From: Oscillospiraceae bacterium
GTDB taxonomy: Bacteria; Bacillota; Clostridia; Oscillospirales; Ruminococcaceae
Assembly (NCBI GenBank): GCA_014799395.1
Contig: JAAVID010000006.1
Span: 64,282-128,281 of the forward strand
DNA length: 64,000 bases
Direction of reading: 5' to 3'
Positions 40,977 to 51,204 of the stretch are shown piece by piece. Position numbers and translations under genes: made by a program. The first letter of the stretch is position 1; each line of letters begins with the position of its first letter. The notes beneath the pieces were generated by a model. It ran no database searches and was not told the origin of the DNA. It saw only the letters and a program-made list of their open reading frames with translations.

Positions 40977-43174
40977 AAAGTACGGAATTATTCGATCTGC
41001 TCGGCGAGATCGACGATAAGTTCTACGAGGAAGCGCGTATTCCCGACGAGCTGCACGGCGACGAGATAGTGAGCGAGCACAGACCGTTCAGCGGATTTAT
41101 GAGCATTTTCCTCCCGATAGCCGCTTGTGTGGCGATGATCGTGGCGGTCGGGTTCGGGGCGAATTTCGTGAAAAGAAACGCGGGTATCGTTATTCCGAAC
41201 ACGTTTGACAGCGATTCTTCCGCCGAAAATTCCATATCGTCGGAGGTCGTTTCGTCCGATGATGTGAACAGCAGCTCCTCCTCCGAGGACAGCAGCGTTC
41301 CCGTGCAGAATGACAGGGAAATCCGGCTTGAGGATTATCCTCCCATTGACTTTGATACCGTTCCCGATATGGAGGGCGGTCCATTTGAAACGCAGCTTAC
41401 GCAGCAGGACAAAAAGCTGCAAAAGGCAACGCTTGAAACGCTTCAATGCGGCGAATACACCTTGTATATGCTCGGGGAATATTTGTATACGGACAAGACC
41501 AACGAACCCGACATCTTATATTCCTACAACGTCAAACTGGCTCTCGCGAAGGACGGTAAGGTCATATCTACCGACGGCACGCACACCACAAGCGTTTCAA
41601 TGGGGCAGGGCGGCTACAGGCTGTATCTGGGCAATCTTATCTATACCGCGGACACGGGCAATAATACCTGCCTTGAATACTATGAGCTTAACGGCGGAAA
41701 TCTTGTTATTTTCAAGTACGAAACGCCCGGTATTGCGGGTTGGGAGTGTACGTTCTTTACCATTACCGATGACGGCGAGCTGCGGCTGCTTATGGGCGAC
41801 CTGAGCGGTATAGGCGGCGCGGCTATGGACGTGGAAACGTATCTGCTGCCGGGCTACATCGTAGATTCGGAGGCAAATACGCTTACAATGGAAGATGACG
41901 TTTATACGTTCAATGTTGAGAACTTCGCGCTTAATCCTTATGAGGCGGCGCATTATACCGCTTCTTCCGAATATCGCTTTCCCGATCTTTCAAAATATCC
42001 CTTTGTTGATATATCCGAGATACCCGACGTCGGAAACGATCCCAACGATACGACAAACGCGCTGCCTAAGGCGACCATCGCCGAAAAGCAGGTCGGCGAT
42101 TATACGCTCTCGTTGATCGGCGAAAATGTCAGAACCTCTCTCCTTGTCCAAAAGGACGACGATTTGAGGTTTATGGCGGACGGCGTGTGCTCGGTTATTT
42201 CAAGAGACGGAAATGTCATAAGAGTAACAGGTGAAAACGGCACGGGCGTGCGCACTCTTATGCTTACCGAGCAGGAGGCATACGATCTGCTGCCCGACGC
42301 GTATGAATTGAAAGACGGCATAGTTTTCGGGCTGGATAAAAAATCGGTGCAGCCGTCGGGTATGCCGAGCTTCGGCAAGGTGGACGTGTACGATTTTGAC
42401 AAAGAAGTGTTCTACAATATGTCCGAGTTTACCGCCGATTATTACACTTTGTTCATCGACAATGACAACGACCCGTATATGGGCGAGGTTCCTATGGGGA
42501 ACGGGGATAACGAAATGACCGTTGTTCCAGAGGAAAACGCGCTGATACGCGGCAATGAGAAATTCAACTTTGACTTTGGCAATTTGAGAGTTACTTTGTC
42601 GCAGGTCGGAGTGGATATGACGGAGAGCATTGAGCAGTCGCTTCCCTTGTACAAGGAATTTGACGCGGACGCGATAAATACGGTTCAGGAGCGGGTGGTG
42701 TTCGACGTTAAGGAATGCGGAGAATACAAATTTTACCTGCTCGGACACGGCGCGGTTGCTAAGGAAACGGAGATTATGACTTCGCCGATGGTTGACTATG
42801 CCGTGCTGTATATCGCCGTTGAAAAGGGCGGCAAGATCGTAGATTGCATTGCCGCGGATAACCGCTCACATCTGCTCCACTGGGTGTATATATCCGATTA
42901 TATTAAGCCATTTGAGATGAAAGACGGAATAGGCTTTGTTATGGCTTATATAATTGAACCGCGGGGCAGGGATGAAAATGTATCAATGATTTACAAGATC
43001 GAGAACGATAAAGTCACTAAGCTGAAATATGATATGGACTTTGCTCCCGCGCCCGCGACGGGTTCTCCGCAGTGTGTGGGAGACTTCGAGGTCGATTTTG
43101 AGAACAATGCGCTTGTTGACTATTACGGCACGCTCACGATAGATTTTAACAACAATACGTTTTCAAGGTCATAA
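40973..43174 (+). CDS. Membrane-anchored anti-sigma-like protein with three repeated extracytoplasmic domains
   Basis: 4-bp overlap with sigma gene; single TM near N-terminus; repeats with GEYTLYMLGE / GDYTLSLIGE / GEYKFYLLGH. Confidence 0.6.
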   Translation: MKSTELFDLLGEIDDKFYEEARIPDELHGDEIVSEHRPFSGFMSIFLPIAACVAMIVAVGFGANFVKRNAGIVIPNTFDSDSSAENSISSEVVSSDDVNSSSSSEDSSVPVQNDREIRLEDYPPIDFDTVPDMEGGPFETQLTQQDKKLQKATLETLQCGEYTLYMLGEYLYTDKTNEPDILYSYNVKLALAKDGKVISTDGTHTTSVSMGQGGYRLYLGNLIYTADTGNNTCLEYYELNGGNLVIFKYETPGIAGWECTFFTITDDGELRLLMGDLSGIGGAAMDVETYLLPGYIVDSEANTLTMEDDVYTFNVENFALNPYEAAHYTASSEYRFPDLSKYPFVDISEIPDVGNDPNDTTNALPKATIAEKQVGDYTLSLIGENVRTSLLVQKDDDLRFMADGVCSVISRDGNVIRVTGENGTGVRTLMLTEQEAYDLLPDAYELKDGIVFGLDKKSVQPSGMPSFGKVDVYDFDKEVFYNMSEFTADYYTLFIDNDNDPYMGEVPMGNGDNEMTVVPEENALIRGNEKFNFDFGNLRVTLSQVGVDMTESIEQSLPLYKEFDADAINTVQERVVFDVKECGEYKFYLLGHGAVAKETEIMTSPMVDYAVLYIAVEKGGKIVDCIAADNRSHLLHWVYISDYIKPFEMKDGIGFVMAYIIEPRGRDENVSMIYKIENDKVTKLKYDMDFAPAPATGSPQCVGDFEVDFENNALVDYYGTLTIDFNNNTFSRS

Positions 43175-43269
43175 AAACAATGCCGAGGTAAAAAAGCATT
43201 TATGCTTTAGTCCTCGGCATTATCTTTGCATAAAAAAGAGGACGTATAAACGTCCTCTTAATTTTTGAA

Positions 43270-45231
43270 TTACTCTTCTTCCTCGGCGGGAGCGTCGGTT
43301 TCCATGAGAGCCTTGATGGAAAGGCTTACTCTGCTCTTCTCCTCGTCGATGTCGATGATCTTTACCTCGACTACCTGACCTACCGTGAGTACGGAAGCAA
43401 TGCTTGTAACTCGCTCGGTGGAGATCTGCGAGATGTGGATAAGACCGTCAACGCCGGGAATGATCTGCGCAAACGCGCCGAACTCGGTGATAGAAACGAC
43501 AGTCGCCTTGATAACGTCGCCCTTCCGGTACTCGGAAACGAACTTTGTCCAAGGATTGTCGTCGGGGTCCTTGGCGGAGAGGGAAACTCTCTTCTTCTCG
43601 GGGTCGAAGCTCTTTACAACAACGCTGATCTTGTCGCCGACTTTAACGATGTCTTTCGGGTGACCAACTCTGTTCCATGTCAGATCTGCGGTGTGAACCA
43701 AGCCGTCAACAGCGCCGATGTCTACAAATACGCCATAGCTCTCGATAGAGCGAACCTCGCCGTCGAACTTCTGACCGACCTCGATAGTCTCCCAGAACTT
43801 CGCTCTCTCTGCGTCGCGGTCTTCCTTGATAGCCTGACGGATAGAGCCTACGACTCTGCCGCCGCGCTCGTTTGTTACCTCGATGATCTTGAACTTAACG
43901 GACTTCTTGAGCAGATCGTCGAGCTTTCCGCCGCGCGGAACGCCTGTGTGAGAAGCGGGGATAAATACGCGGGTGTTCTCGTAAATTACGATAACGCCGC
44001 CCTTTACTACCTGAGCGACTGTGCCCTCGATAGTCTCCGCGGAGTCCTTTACAGCCTGGAGCTTCTCAAGACCGAGCTGAGCGTCAACGCGCTTCTTGGA
44101 GAGCGCCGCGGTGCCGACGGAATCGTCTACCTTTACAACTACCGCGTCGATAACGTCGCCGGGCTTTACGATGTCCTCTACCTCGGCGTTGGGATCGTTG
44201 GTGAGCTCCTCGCGGACTATGTAGCCTGTCTGCTTTGCGCCGACCTCAACGACAGCTTCCTTTTTGGATACGCTGACTACCGTAGCCTTGACTCTTTTGC
44301 CGGTATATAATCTGTTAAAAGACTGATCCTGCTCGAGCAGCGAAGCAAAGTCCTCCTCATTTTCATTTGTGTTTTTAATGATTTCCTCGTTCATTCTCTC
44401 ATGAACCTCCTTAATTGTGTAGGCGGGAGTGGAAGCTCCTGCCGTTATTCCGATAATACTATCGGAGCGCAGGTTTTTCAGAACCTGCAGAGGAATTTCA
44501 TCGGCGGAGGTCACGAACACCGTTTCGCAGTATTCGCCGCAGATGTCCGCCAGCTTCCTCGTGTTCGAGCTGCTTTTTCCTCCGACAACGATCATCAGCG
44601 CAGCCCGTTTCGCAAGCTGCCGTGCGCATTCCTGGCGCTTTACGGTAGCGTCGCATATTGTGTCGTATATCTTAACGCAGCCGTAGCTTTCCCCGACTTT
44701 TCGGGAGCAATCAAGAAATCTGCTGCGGTCGAAGGTGGTCTGAGCGACTAATATTACCGTATCGTTTTCGGTAATTTCGCCGCGTTCAAATAAGCGTTTT
44801 ATATCTTCAAAATCCCTGCACGCATACGCAGTGCAGTTTGCGCTGCCGATTATCCCGACGACCTCGGGGTGTTCCTCATCGCCCAGTACTATCGATTTTG
44901 CGTTTTCCGGCACATCGGCAACGATGTTGTGTATCTTTTTAACAAACGGACAAGTGGCGTCGATAACCTCCGACGCGATCTTCCGCGCCTCGTTTTCAAC
45001 CGTTTTCGCTACACCGTGGGAGCGGATCATCAGCGGTTTTCCCTTAGCCTCGGAAACGTTTACAATCGAACGTATACCTTTCCCCGCCAGCTCCGAGACT
45101 GCCCGCTCGTTATGTATAAGTTCTCCCAACGTACAGACATCGCTGTATTTTTCGGCGGTCTGTTCCGCCAGCGCGATAGCGCGTTTGACTCCGAAGCAGA
45201 AGCCCGCTTTTTCGGCGATCTCAATATACAT
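43270..45231 (-). CDS. ispH: Bifunctional IspH - ribosomal protein S1 (S1 repeats) fusion
   Basis: IspH Cys motifs (GFCFGVKRAI, DATCPFVKKIH, CDATVKRQ) then four S1 repeats. Confidence 0.95.
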   Translation of the reverse strand: MYIEIAEKAGFCFGVKRAIALAEQTAEKYSDVCTLGELIHNERAVSELAGKGIRSIVNVSEAKGKPLMIRSHGVAKTVENEARKIASEVIDATCPFVKKIHNIVADVPENAKSIVLGDEEHPEVVGIIGSANCTAYACRDFEDIKRLFERGEITENDTVILVAQTTFDRSRFLDCSRKVGESYGCVKIYDTICDATVKRQECARQLAKRAALMIVVGGKSSSNTRKLADICGEYCETVFVTSADEIPLQVLKNLRSDSIIGITAGASTPAYTIKEVHERMNEEIIKNTNENEEDFASLLEQDQSFNRLYTGKRVKATVVSVSKKEAVVEVGAKQTGYIVREELTNDPNAEVEDIVKPGDVIDAVVVKVDDSVGTAALSKKRVDAQLGLEKLQAVKDSAETIEGTVAQVVKGGVIVIYENTRVFIPASHTGVPRGGKLDDLLKKSVKFKIIEVTNERGGRVVGSIRQAIKEDRDAERAKFWETIEVGQKFDGEVRSIESYGVFVDIGAVDGLVHTADLTWNRVGHPKDIVKVGDKISVVVKSFDPEKKRVSLSAKDPDDNPWTKFVSEYRKGDVIKATVVSITEFGAFAQIIPGVDGLIHISQISTERVTSIASVLTVGQVVEVKIIDIDEEKSRVSLSIKALMETDAPAEEEE

Positions 45232-45826
45232 CGGGAGCGTTCTCCTTTAATTCGGAAATTTTTCCCATTATTTTCTCGCTTACCGAACGGATAGCGTGCT
45301 TGTCTGTATAGTCGACGTCGAAATTCTCCGCGGGGATAGGCTCGCCTATCGAAACAAGAACATTCTGACGTATCTTTTTTCGTCCGTACTTGACGAACAC
45401 GGGAACTACGGGAACCTTAGCCCGCGCCGCTATCAGCGAAACGCCGCTTTTCGGCTTGCCCAGCTCGCCCGTTTTGGAACGCGTGCCCTCGGGGAAGATC
45501 ACGAATATCCTCTCGTGTTTGAGGCTCTCCAGTGCGCTGTCTATCGCTTTTGTATCCTTAGCGCCGCGCTTTACGGGAAACGCGCCGAGTTTTTTTATCA
45601 GCCAGGTAAATATCGGGTTTATGTGAAAGAGCTCGTCTTTCGCCATAAATGTGTATTTTCCTTTGAAAACGATGCCGACCATAGGCGGATCGTTGTTGGA
45701 AACGTGGTTTGACGCGATTATATAGCCGCCCTTGGATTTCGGTATATTTTCCTTTCCTATGACGGTAATGTGAAACCAGATGTGAAACACGAAGTTTACA
45801 AGACCGCGTGCTATCTCGTAGAACAT
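45221..45826 (-). CDS. plsC: 1-acyl-sn-glycerol-3-phosphate acyltransferase (PlsC family)
   Basis: ASNHVSNNDP (HX4D) and FPEGTRSKTGELG. Confidence 0.9.
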   Translation of the reverse strand: MFYEIARGLVNFVFHIWFHITVIGKENIPKSKGGYIIASNHVSNNDPPMVGIVFKGKYTFMAKDELFHINPIFTWLIKKLGAFPVKRGAKDTKAIDSALESLKHERIFVIFPEGTRSKTGELGKPKSGVSLIAARAKVPVVPVFVKYGRKKIRQNVLVSIGEPIPAENFDVDYTDKHAIRSVSEKIMGKISELKENAPDVY

Positions 45827-46500
45827 TACAGCCGCTCCTTTATCAGCCCGCACACCAGATCGACGGACTGCTCGAAATCGAGCTCGGAGGTGTCCGCGAG
45901 AACCGCGTCGGCAGCTTGTCTGAGCGGCGCCGCGGCTCGGTGCGAGTCGTTATAATCACGCTGATTGAGGTCGTTCAAGACCTCCTCGAACGTTACATCG
46001 CTGCCCTTGGCGATAAGCTCGTCAAAGCGTCTTTTCGCGCGGATTTCGGGCTTTGCGGTGAGGAAGATCTTTACTTCCGCGTTCGGCAGGACGACCGTTC
46101 CGATGTCGCGCCCGTCCATTATCACGTTGTTGGCGCGGGCTATTCCGCGCTGCAAACCCAGCAGCGCCGCCCTGACCTCGGGAACCGCGGAGACCGCGCT
46201 TGCCGCCATTGAGATCTCGGGAAGCCTTATCTCCTCGGAGACATCCTCTCCGTTGAGGAAAATGCGCTGAACACCGTCTATAAGGCGAATATCGGCTTTG
46301 ATGTCCCCCATACTCACGGCGATAGCCGATGGGTCGTTCATATCCACGCCGTTTCTGTGGCAATACAATCCGACCGCACGGTACAGCGCACCCGTATCGC
46401 AATAGATAAAATTCAGACGTTTCGCGGCGGTTCGCGCAATAGTGCTCTTACCCGCGCCGACCGGACCGTCGATCGCAACAGAAATCAGCCTCAAATTCAA
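45826..46500 (-). CDS. cmk: Cytidylate kinase
   Basis: SVAIDGPVGAGKSTIARTAAKRLNFIYCDTGALYRAVG; DGRDIGTVVLPNAEVKIFLTA. Confidence 0.95.
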   Translation of the reverse strand: MNLRLISVAIDGPVGAGKSTIARTAAKRLNFIYCDTGALYRAVGLYCHRNGVDMNDPSAIAVSMGDIKADIRLIDGVQRIFLNGEDVSEEIRLPEISMAASAVSAVPEVRAALLGLQRGIARANNVIMDGRDIGTVVLPNAEVKIFLTAKPEIRAKRRFDELIAKGSDVTFEEVLNDLNQRDYNDSHRAAAPLRQAADAVLADTSELDFEQSVDLVCGLIKERL

Positions 46501-46637
46501 TTACACTCCGAACAGGTAAAAAATGTAAAATATTGAAAAAGGTACAATTCTCCCTTATCAATCACTTCATTATAACATACTCCATAAAAAATTGCAATAG
46601 GTTTTTTAACATTTTTCATTTATTTTTCACGAATTTT

Positions 46638-47864
46638 TCACGAAATTGAGGAAGAAATGCCGGCAAGTCTGCCCGTTGCGAAAGCTATCTGAAGATTGAA
46701 GCCGCCCGTGTACGCGTCGGCGTCGATTATTTCGCCTGCGAAGAAAAGCGCTTTGCAAAGCCGACTTTCGAGCGTTTTGGGGGAAATTTCTTTTACGTTT
46801 ACTCCGCCGCGCGTGACTATCGCTTCTTCTATGGGGCGGAAATTTTTTATGTGCAAATTCAAAAATTTCAGCGTATTTGCTAATTTTTTGCGTTCAAGTT
46901 TATTGATTTCGCTGATTTTCTTTTCGAGAGGAATATCGGTTATTTCCGAGAACGGATCTACGAGCTCTTTCGGGAGGAGCTTTCTCATGCTTTGTCCGAA
47001 CGTTCCGCCGCGGAGCTCCGTGAAATCGCGCAGGATACGCGCGTCGAGCTGTTTTTCCGAGAGGGCGGGTTTGAGGTCGACCGTGACCGCAAAGCGGTTT
47101 TCCGACATCTCGGGAATGTGCGCGGAGGCGCTGAGCACCGTCGCTCCGCCTATGCCGTCGGCGGTGAACATAAGCTCGCCAAAGTCCTCGTAGACGGCTT
47201 TTCCGTTGTCGAGGAGCTTTACCGCCGCGTTTTTCAGCGTTAATCCGGCGGCTTTGCGAACCCATTTTTCCTCCGTCACAAGCGCCGACAGCGAGGGGCG
47301 CGGCGTGATTATCGTGTGACCCGCCTGCTCTGCGAGACGGTATCCGTAACCGTCCGAGCCCGTTTTCGGATAGGACTTTCCGCCCGTCGCGAGTATTACC
47401 GAATTCGCTTTAAATTGGCGATTGTGGGTGTTGACCCCGAGGCAGACGGAGTTCTCGATCATCAGCGAACGGACGTTTTCGCGGACTGTTTCAACTCCGA
47501 GCTGTTCAAGGCGCTTGGTGAGCGCGTTTACGATGTCCGCCGCCTTGTCCGAAACGGGGAAAACGCGCTGTCCGCGCTCCGTTTTCAACGGCACGCCCAT
47601 GCTCTCGAAAAACGCCATTGTATCGCTCGGCATATACTGCGACAGCGCACTGTACAGAAATCTTCCGTTGTTGGGAATGTTTTCCATAAGCGTGTCCAAG
47701 CCGCAGTTGTTGGTGACGTTGCAGCGCCCCTTGCCGGTTATCGCGAGCTTTTTCCCCATTCGGTCGTTCTTTTCGATAAGCAGTACTTTTGCGCCGTTTT
47801 CCGCCGCGGCTATCGCGGACATCATTCCCGCCGCGCCGCCGCCTACCGTGATAACGTCATACAT
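46638..47864 (-). CDS. NAD(P)/FAD-dependent oxidoreductase (HI0933/YhiN family)
   Basis: MYDVITVGGGAAGMMSAIAAAENGAKVLLIEKNDRMGKKLAITGKGRCNVTN. Confidence 0.92.
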   Translation of the reverse strand: MYDVITVGGGAAGMMSAIAAAENGAKVLLIEKNDRMGKKLAITGKGRCNVTNNCGLDTLMENIPNNGRFLYSALSQYMPSDTMAFFESMGVPLKTERGQRVFPVSDKAADIVNALTKRLEQLGVETVRENVRSLMIENSVCLGVNTHNRQFKANSVILATGGKSYPKTGSDGYGYRLAEQAGHTIITPRPSLSALVTEEKWVRKAAGLTLKNAAVKLLDNGKAVYEDFGELMFTADGIGGATVLSASAHIPEMSENRFAVTVDLKPALSEKQLDARILRDFTELRGGTFGQSMRKLLPKELVDPFSEITDIPLEKKISEINKLERKKLANTLKFLNLHIKNFRPIEEAIVTRGGVNVKEISPKTLESRLCKALFFAGEIIDADAYTGGFNLQIAFATGRLAGISSSIS

Positions 47865-48717
47865 CTTTCTTATAGACCTCGCTGCTGTCCCAGAGCTGCT
47901 CGAGCTTGCCGAAGGTCTGCTCTACGCGGCAGCGGTTAGTCGCCGAGACCATGGCGATTAGCGCGTTTATAAGGCTCATCGGCGCTACGAGACTGTCGAC
48001 GAACGACACCATATCCGAGTACGCGTAGAGCGACGTGTGGGCGTACTGCACGAGCGGCGAGCTGTCGCTGTCGGTTATGGCAATAATGTGCGCTCCCGAT
48101 TCGCGGGCGAAACGGCAAGCCTCGATAGTTCCCGAGGCGTAGCGCGGGAAGCTCATTGCAATGAGAAGATCGCCCTCGCCGATGTGGATCATCTGCTGAT
48201 AAAGCTCCGCCGTGCCGACCGCTCCGACGAGCGTTACGTTGTCGAAGATCAGCCGCAGATAGTAGTGCATAAAGCTCGCGAGCAGACCCGACGACATAGC
48301 GCCTTGAATGTATATGCGCTTTGACGCGCAGATGGTCGAAACGGCGTTGTCGAAGCTCTCCTTGTCGATGGTCTCCAACGTGCGGCGTATTTTGTCTATA
48401 TCCTGATTGAGCACGCCGACAACGGGGTCCTCGTCGCCTATTCTGCTGCGGGTCACGTCCATTCTCTGGAGCGAGGTGAGGCGGTTTTTGATATGGCTCT
48501 GCAACGACCTCTGCAGCTGCGGATAGCCCTCAAAGCCGAGTTCTATGGCAAATCTTACGACCGTGCTCTCGCTTACTCCGACCGCGTTTCCGAGCTTTAA
48601 CGCCGTCATATACGCGGCTTTTTCGTAATGCTCGAGAATAAATCTCGCTATCAGCTTCTGGCTCTTGGAGAACTGCGGGAGCTTGCCCTCTATTTGTTTC
48701 AGCAGATCTTCATTCAT
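47857..48717 (-). CDS. MurR/RpiR family transcriptional regulator
   Basis: HTH 'AVGVSESTVVRFAIELGFEGYPQLQRSL' plus SIS domain. Confidence 0.92.
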   Translation of the reverse strand: MNEDLLKQIEGKLPQFSKSQKLIARFILEHYEKAAYMTALKLGNAVGVSESTVVRFAIELGFEGYPQLQRSLQSHIKNRLTSLQRMDVTRSRIGDEDPVVGVLNQDIDKIRRTLETIDKESFDNAVSTICASKRIYIQGAMSSGLLASFMHYYLRLIFDNVTLVGAVGTAELYQQMIHIGEGDLLIAMSFPRYASGTIEACRFARESGAHIIAITDSDSSPLVQYAHTSLYAYSDMVSFVDSLVAPMSLINALIAMVSATNRCRVEQTFGKLEQLWDSSEVYKKDV

Positions 48718-48769
48718 CTTCTTTTTCTCCTTAAACTCCGATTTTATTGCCAACCACTTAAATCTTTCC

Positions 48770-48806
48770 GTTCTGTTTCCCCCGCCGAAGGCGGGGGAAA
48801 CAGAAC
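48770..48806. repeat. 17-bp perfect stem palindrome
   Basis: GTTCTGTTTCCCCCGCC gaa GGCGGGGGAAACAGAAC. Confidence 0.9.
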
Positions 48807-49081
48807 AAAATTGGAAATGTTTAGTCGGAACTTAAATATAACCTTTTATTACCTTATATATAATACACCTTTATTTTCGATTTTGCAAGTCTTTTTGCAG
48901 AAATATTTTTTCAATCCTGCAAAAATTGTGCAGTTTTTTGCAGTTTTGGGTATGGTAACATTTAGTCAGCGGAAAGAACGGGTGTTCGAGACCGCTTGAG
49001 TAAAGGGTTTGCGTTATGGGTTTTATTTTACGCAGGGCTTTACAAAAAATGGCAATGGAGAGATCTATTGCAAAAATTTTC

Positions 49082-49245
49082 AGAACCTGTCCACATAGCC
49101 CGAAATGCTTGGATTGCGAAGCAAATTTTTTCGAGTACAAGGAAAAGCGACGCAGGCGTACTGTATGTACGCCAAGGAGCTTTGACGCAGTACTCGGAAA
49201 AATTTGCCGCAAGACAAGCGTTGAGCGGCTATGTGGACAGGTTCT
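49082..49245. mobile_element. MITE-like 164-bp palindromic element, copy A
   Basis: Perfect 19-bp terminal inverted repeats AGAACCTGTCCACATAGCC/GGCTATGTGGACAGGTTCT; internal GCAAATTTTTTCGAGTAC/GTACTCGGAAAAATTTGC; apex GGCGTAC-tgtat-GTACGCC. Confidence 0.8.
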
Positions 49246-49258
49246 AAGGAAAGGAGTG

Positions 49259-50626
49259 ATGGCATTGGGACTTAAAAGTCTGCTGTTCGGGAGCCGCAAG
49301 CTGTACGAGGACACGGCGCTCTCTGCGTTTTATTCGGGCGATGTGACCCGCTGGAACGACATCTACAACGGCGGCGGAGACTGGCGCTATGCCCGAAAGG
49401 GCGGTATGAACGGCGGAATGAGGCGCGTTGCCTCGCTTGGGGCGGCGAAAGCCGTTTGCGCGGAACTGGCGCGGCTGTGCTTCACCGAGGGCACGGAGCT
49501 GTACTGCTCCGACAGCGAGACCGAAAGCTACCTTAAAAGGGTATTGGAGGAAAACGGCTTTGCGGAGAGGTTTTCGGACTTTCTCGAAAAGACGTTTGCG
49601 CTCGGGGGCGGAGTCGTCAAAGTCTACCGCGACGGAAAGGGCGTGAAGCTCGACTTTATCACCGCGGACTGCTTCGTCCCGACAAAATGGGACAACCGCG
49701 GGATCTACGGCGGCGCGTTCGGCTCTAACGTCCGCGAAAACGGAAAGAGCTACATTCTCGCCGAAACGCAGGAGCTGTCGGGCGACGGACTGACTATCGA
49801 GAACAAGCTGTTCCGCGAGAGCGGCGGCGAGACCGAGCTGTCGGAGGTCTACCCGAAAATGGCGGCGAAGAGCACTATCAAGGGGCTGACGAAGCCGCTG
49901 TTCGTTTACTTCAGAGCGGGCGCGGGAAATCTGCCGCAGTGCGCTCCGCTGGGAGCGTCGGTATTCGCGGGGGCGGAGGACACTTTAAAGTCGCTGGATA
50001 TTGTGTTCGACAGTCTGACGCGCGAGTTCGTTCTCGGCAAAAAGCGCATTATCGTGCCGTATTACGCGATACGCGGAGAGTACGACAAAAAGGGCGAGCT
50101 CAAGCGTTATTTCGACGTGAACGACGAGGTGTTTGAGGCGTTTTCGACTTCCGATAACGAGGAGCTGAAGATCTCCGACAACACCGCCGAGCTTCGAGTT
50201 TCCGAGCATACGGCGGCGCTGGAGGAGCTTCTCGATCTGCTGTGTATGCAGGTCGGGCTGTCGGAGGGCGCGCTGTCCTACAAGAGCGGCACGGTGCGCA
50301 CCGCGACGGAGGTCATCAGCCGCAACAGCCGCACCTACCGCACGGCTTGCTTCTACCGCCGAATGATAGCCAACGGCTTGGCGAGTGTCGCGGAGAATAT
50401 CTGCATACTCGGAAAAATGGCGGGAGAGCTTTCGGCGGGAGCGTGCGAGACCGCTTCGATACGCTTTGCGGACGGCGTCTGCGAGGACGAGAGCACGAAA
50501 ACCGAACGCGCGAGGGCGCTGTACGAAAGCGGTCTTATCTCAAGAGCGAGGGCGATATCCGAGATATACGGCATACCGCTCGACGAAGCGAAAAAAATGG
50601 AAAAGGAGGATCACAATGGAGAATAA
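49259..50626 (+). CDS. Phage portal protein (SPP1 gp6-like)
   Basis: Start re-set to ATG after AAGGAG; SPP1-type portal features, 'DIVFDSLTREFVLGKKRIIVP', 'SYKSGTVRTATEVISRNSRTYRT'. Confidence 0.8.
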   Translation: MALGLKSLLFGSRKLYEDTALSAFYSGDVTRWNDIYNGGGDWRYARKGGMNGGMRRVASLGAAKAVCAELARLCFTEGTELYCSDSETESYLKRVLEENGFAERFSDFLEKTFALGGGVVKVYRDGKGVKLDFITADCFVPTKWDNRGIYGGAFGSNVRENGKSYILAETQELSGDGLTIENKLFRESGGETELSEVYPKMAAKSTIKGLTKPLFVYFRAGAGNLPQCAPLGASVFAGAEDTLKSLDIVFDSLTREFVLGKKRIIVPYYAIRGEYDKKGELKRYFDVNDEVFEAFSTSDNEELKISDNTAELRVSEHTAALEELLDLLCMQVGLSEGALSYKSGTVRTATEVISRNSRTYRTACFYRRMIANGLASVAENICILGKMAGELSAGACETASIRFADGVCEDESTKTERARALYESGLISRARAISEIYGIPLDEAKKMEKEDHNGE

Positions 50627-51038
50627 CAACGAAATGCTTGCCGAACAGGAGGTTCAGGGCGCACCCGAGGTTCAGTCCGCGGGCGCGGACGACCCCGTGA
50701 CCGTCTCGGAGGGGTACCGCGTGAACGACGGTACGCGCTCTGGCGAGGTCTCGGAGCTGTACGCGCAGGTGGAGATGCTCAAGTCGGAGCTTACCACCGC
50801 CAAGGTGCAGACCGCGCTTTTGCTTCTCGGCATAACAAAGGAAAAGCTGGAGGACGGCACTTCGCTCGCTATCGGGCTGTGCAGTACGGGCAAGGAGCCC
50901 GAGGAAGCCGCCGCGGAGATAATCTCGGCGTACCCTCACCTTAAGGCGGTTCAGCGTAAGATACCGCAGTTCTCGGCTTCGGGCTCGGGAAGCGACGACG
51001 GCTTTTCCGCTATACGCAAGATCTTTTCGGGAAGATAA
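50616..51038 (+). CDS. Phage scaffold-like protein
   Basis: Acidic, coiled-coil, between portal and capsid; start re-set after aaggagga. Confidence 0.55.
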   Translation: MENNNEMLAEQEVQGAPEVQSAGADDPVTVSEGYRVNDGTRSGEVSELYAQVEMLKSELTTAKVQTALLLLGITKEKLEDGTSLAIGLCSTGKEPEEAAAEIISAYPHLKAVQRKIPQFSASGSGSDDGFSAIRKIFSGR

Positions 51039-51204
51039 TACCGAATAGATAAAGGGCGGGACGGAGGGTTTACATATATTGGCTTTATGTTCCCGTGCCG
51101 CCGTCGGCGCAAACCACAGGCGTTGAACTTTACAAAAGGCGTGACTGAACGGCGGCATACGGGAAAATATCAACAAATCAATCAACGAAAGGAAGTAATT
51201 TAAA

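Noticed and set aside
43435-44310. 291-aa plus-strand ORF opposite the S1 repeats
   Set aside because: Shadow of ispH-rpsA; S1 motif conservation supports the minus strand.
43270-45231. IspH-S1 fusion as a novel chimera
   Set aside because: Well-known architecture in Clostridia; not novel.
49016-49258. N-terminal extension of the portal ORF
   Set aside because: It is translation through the palindromic element; the real RBS (AAGGAG) precedes ATG 49259.
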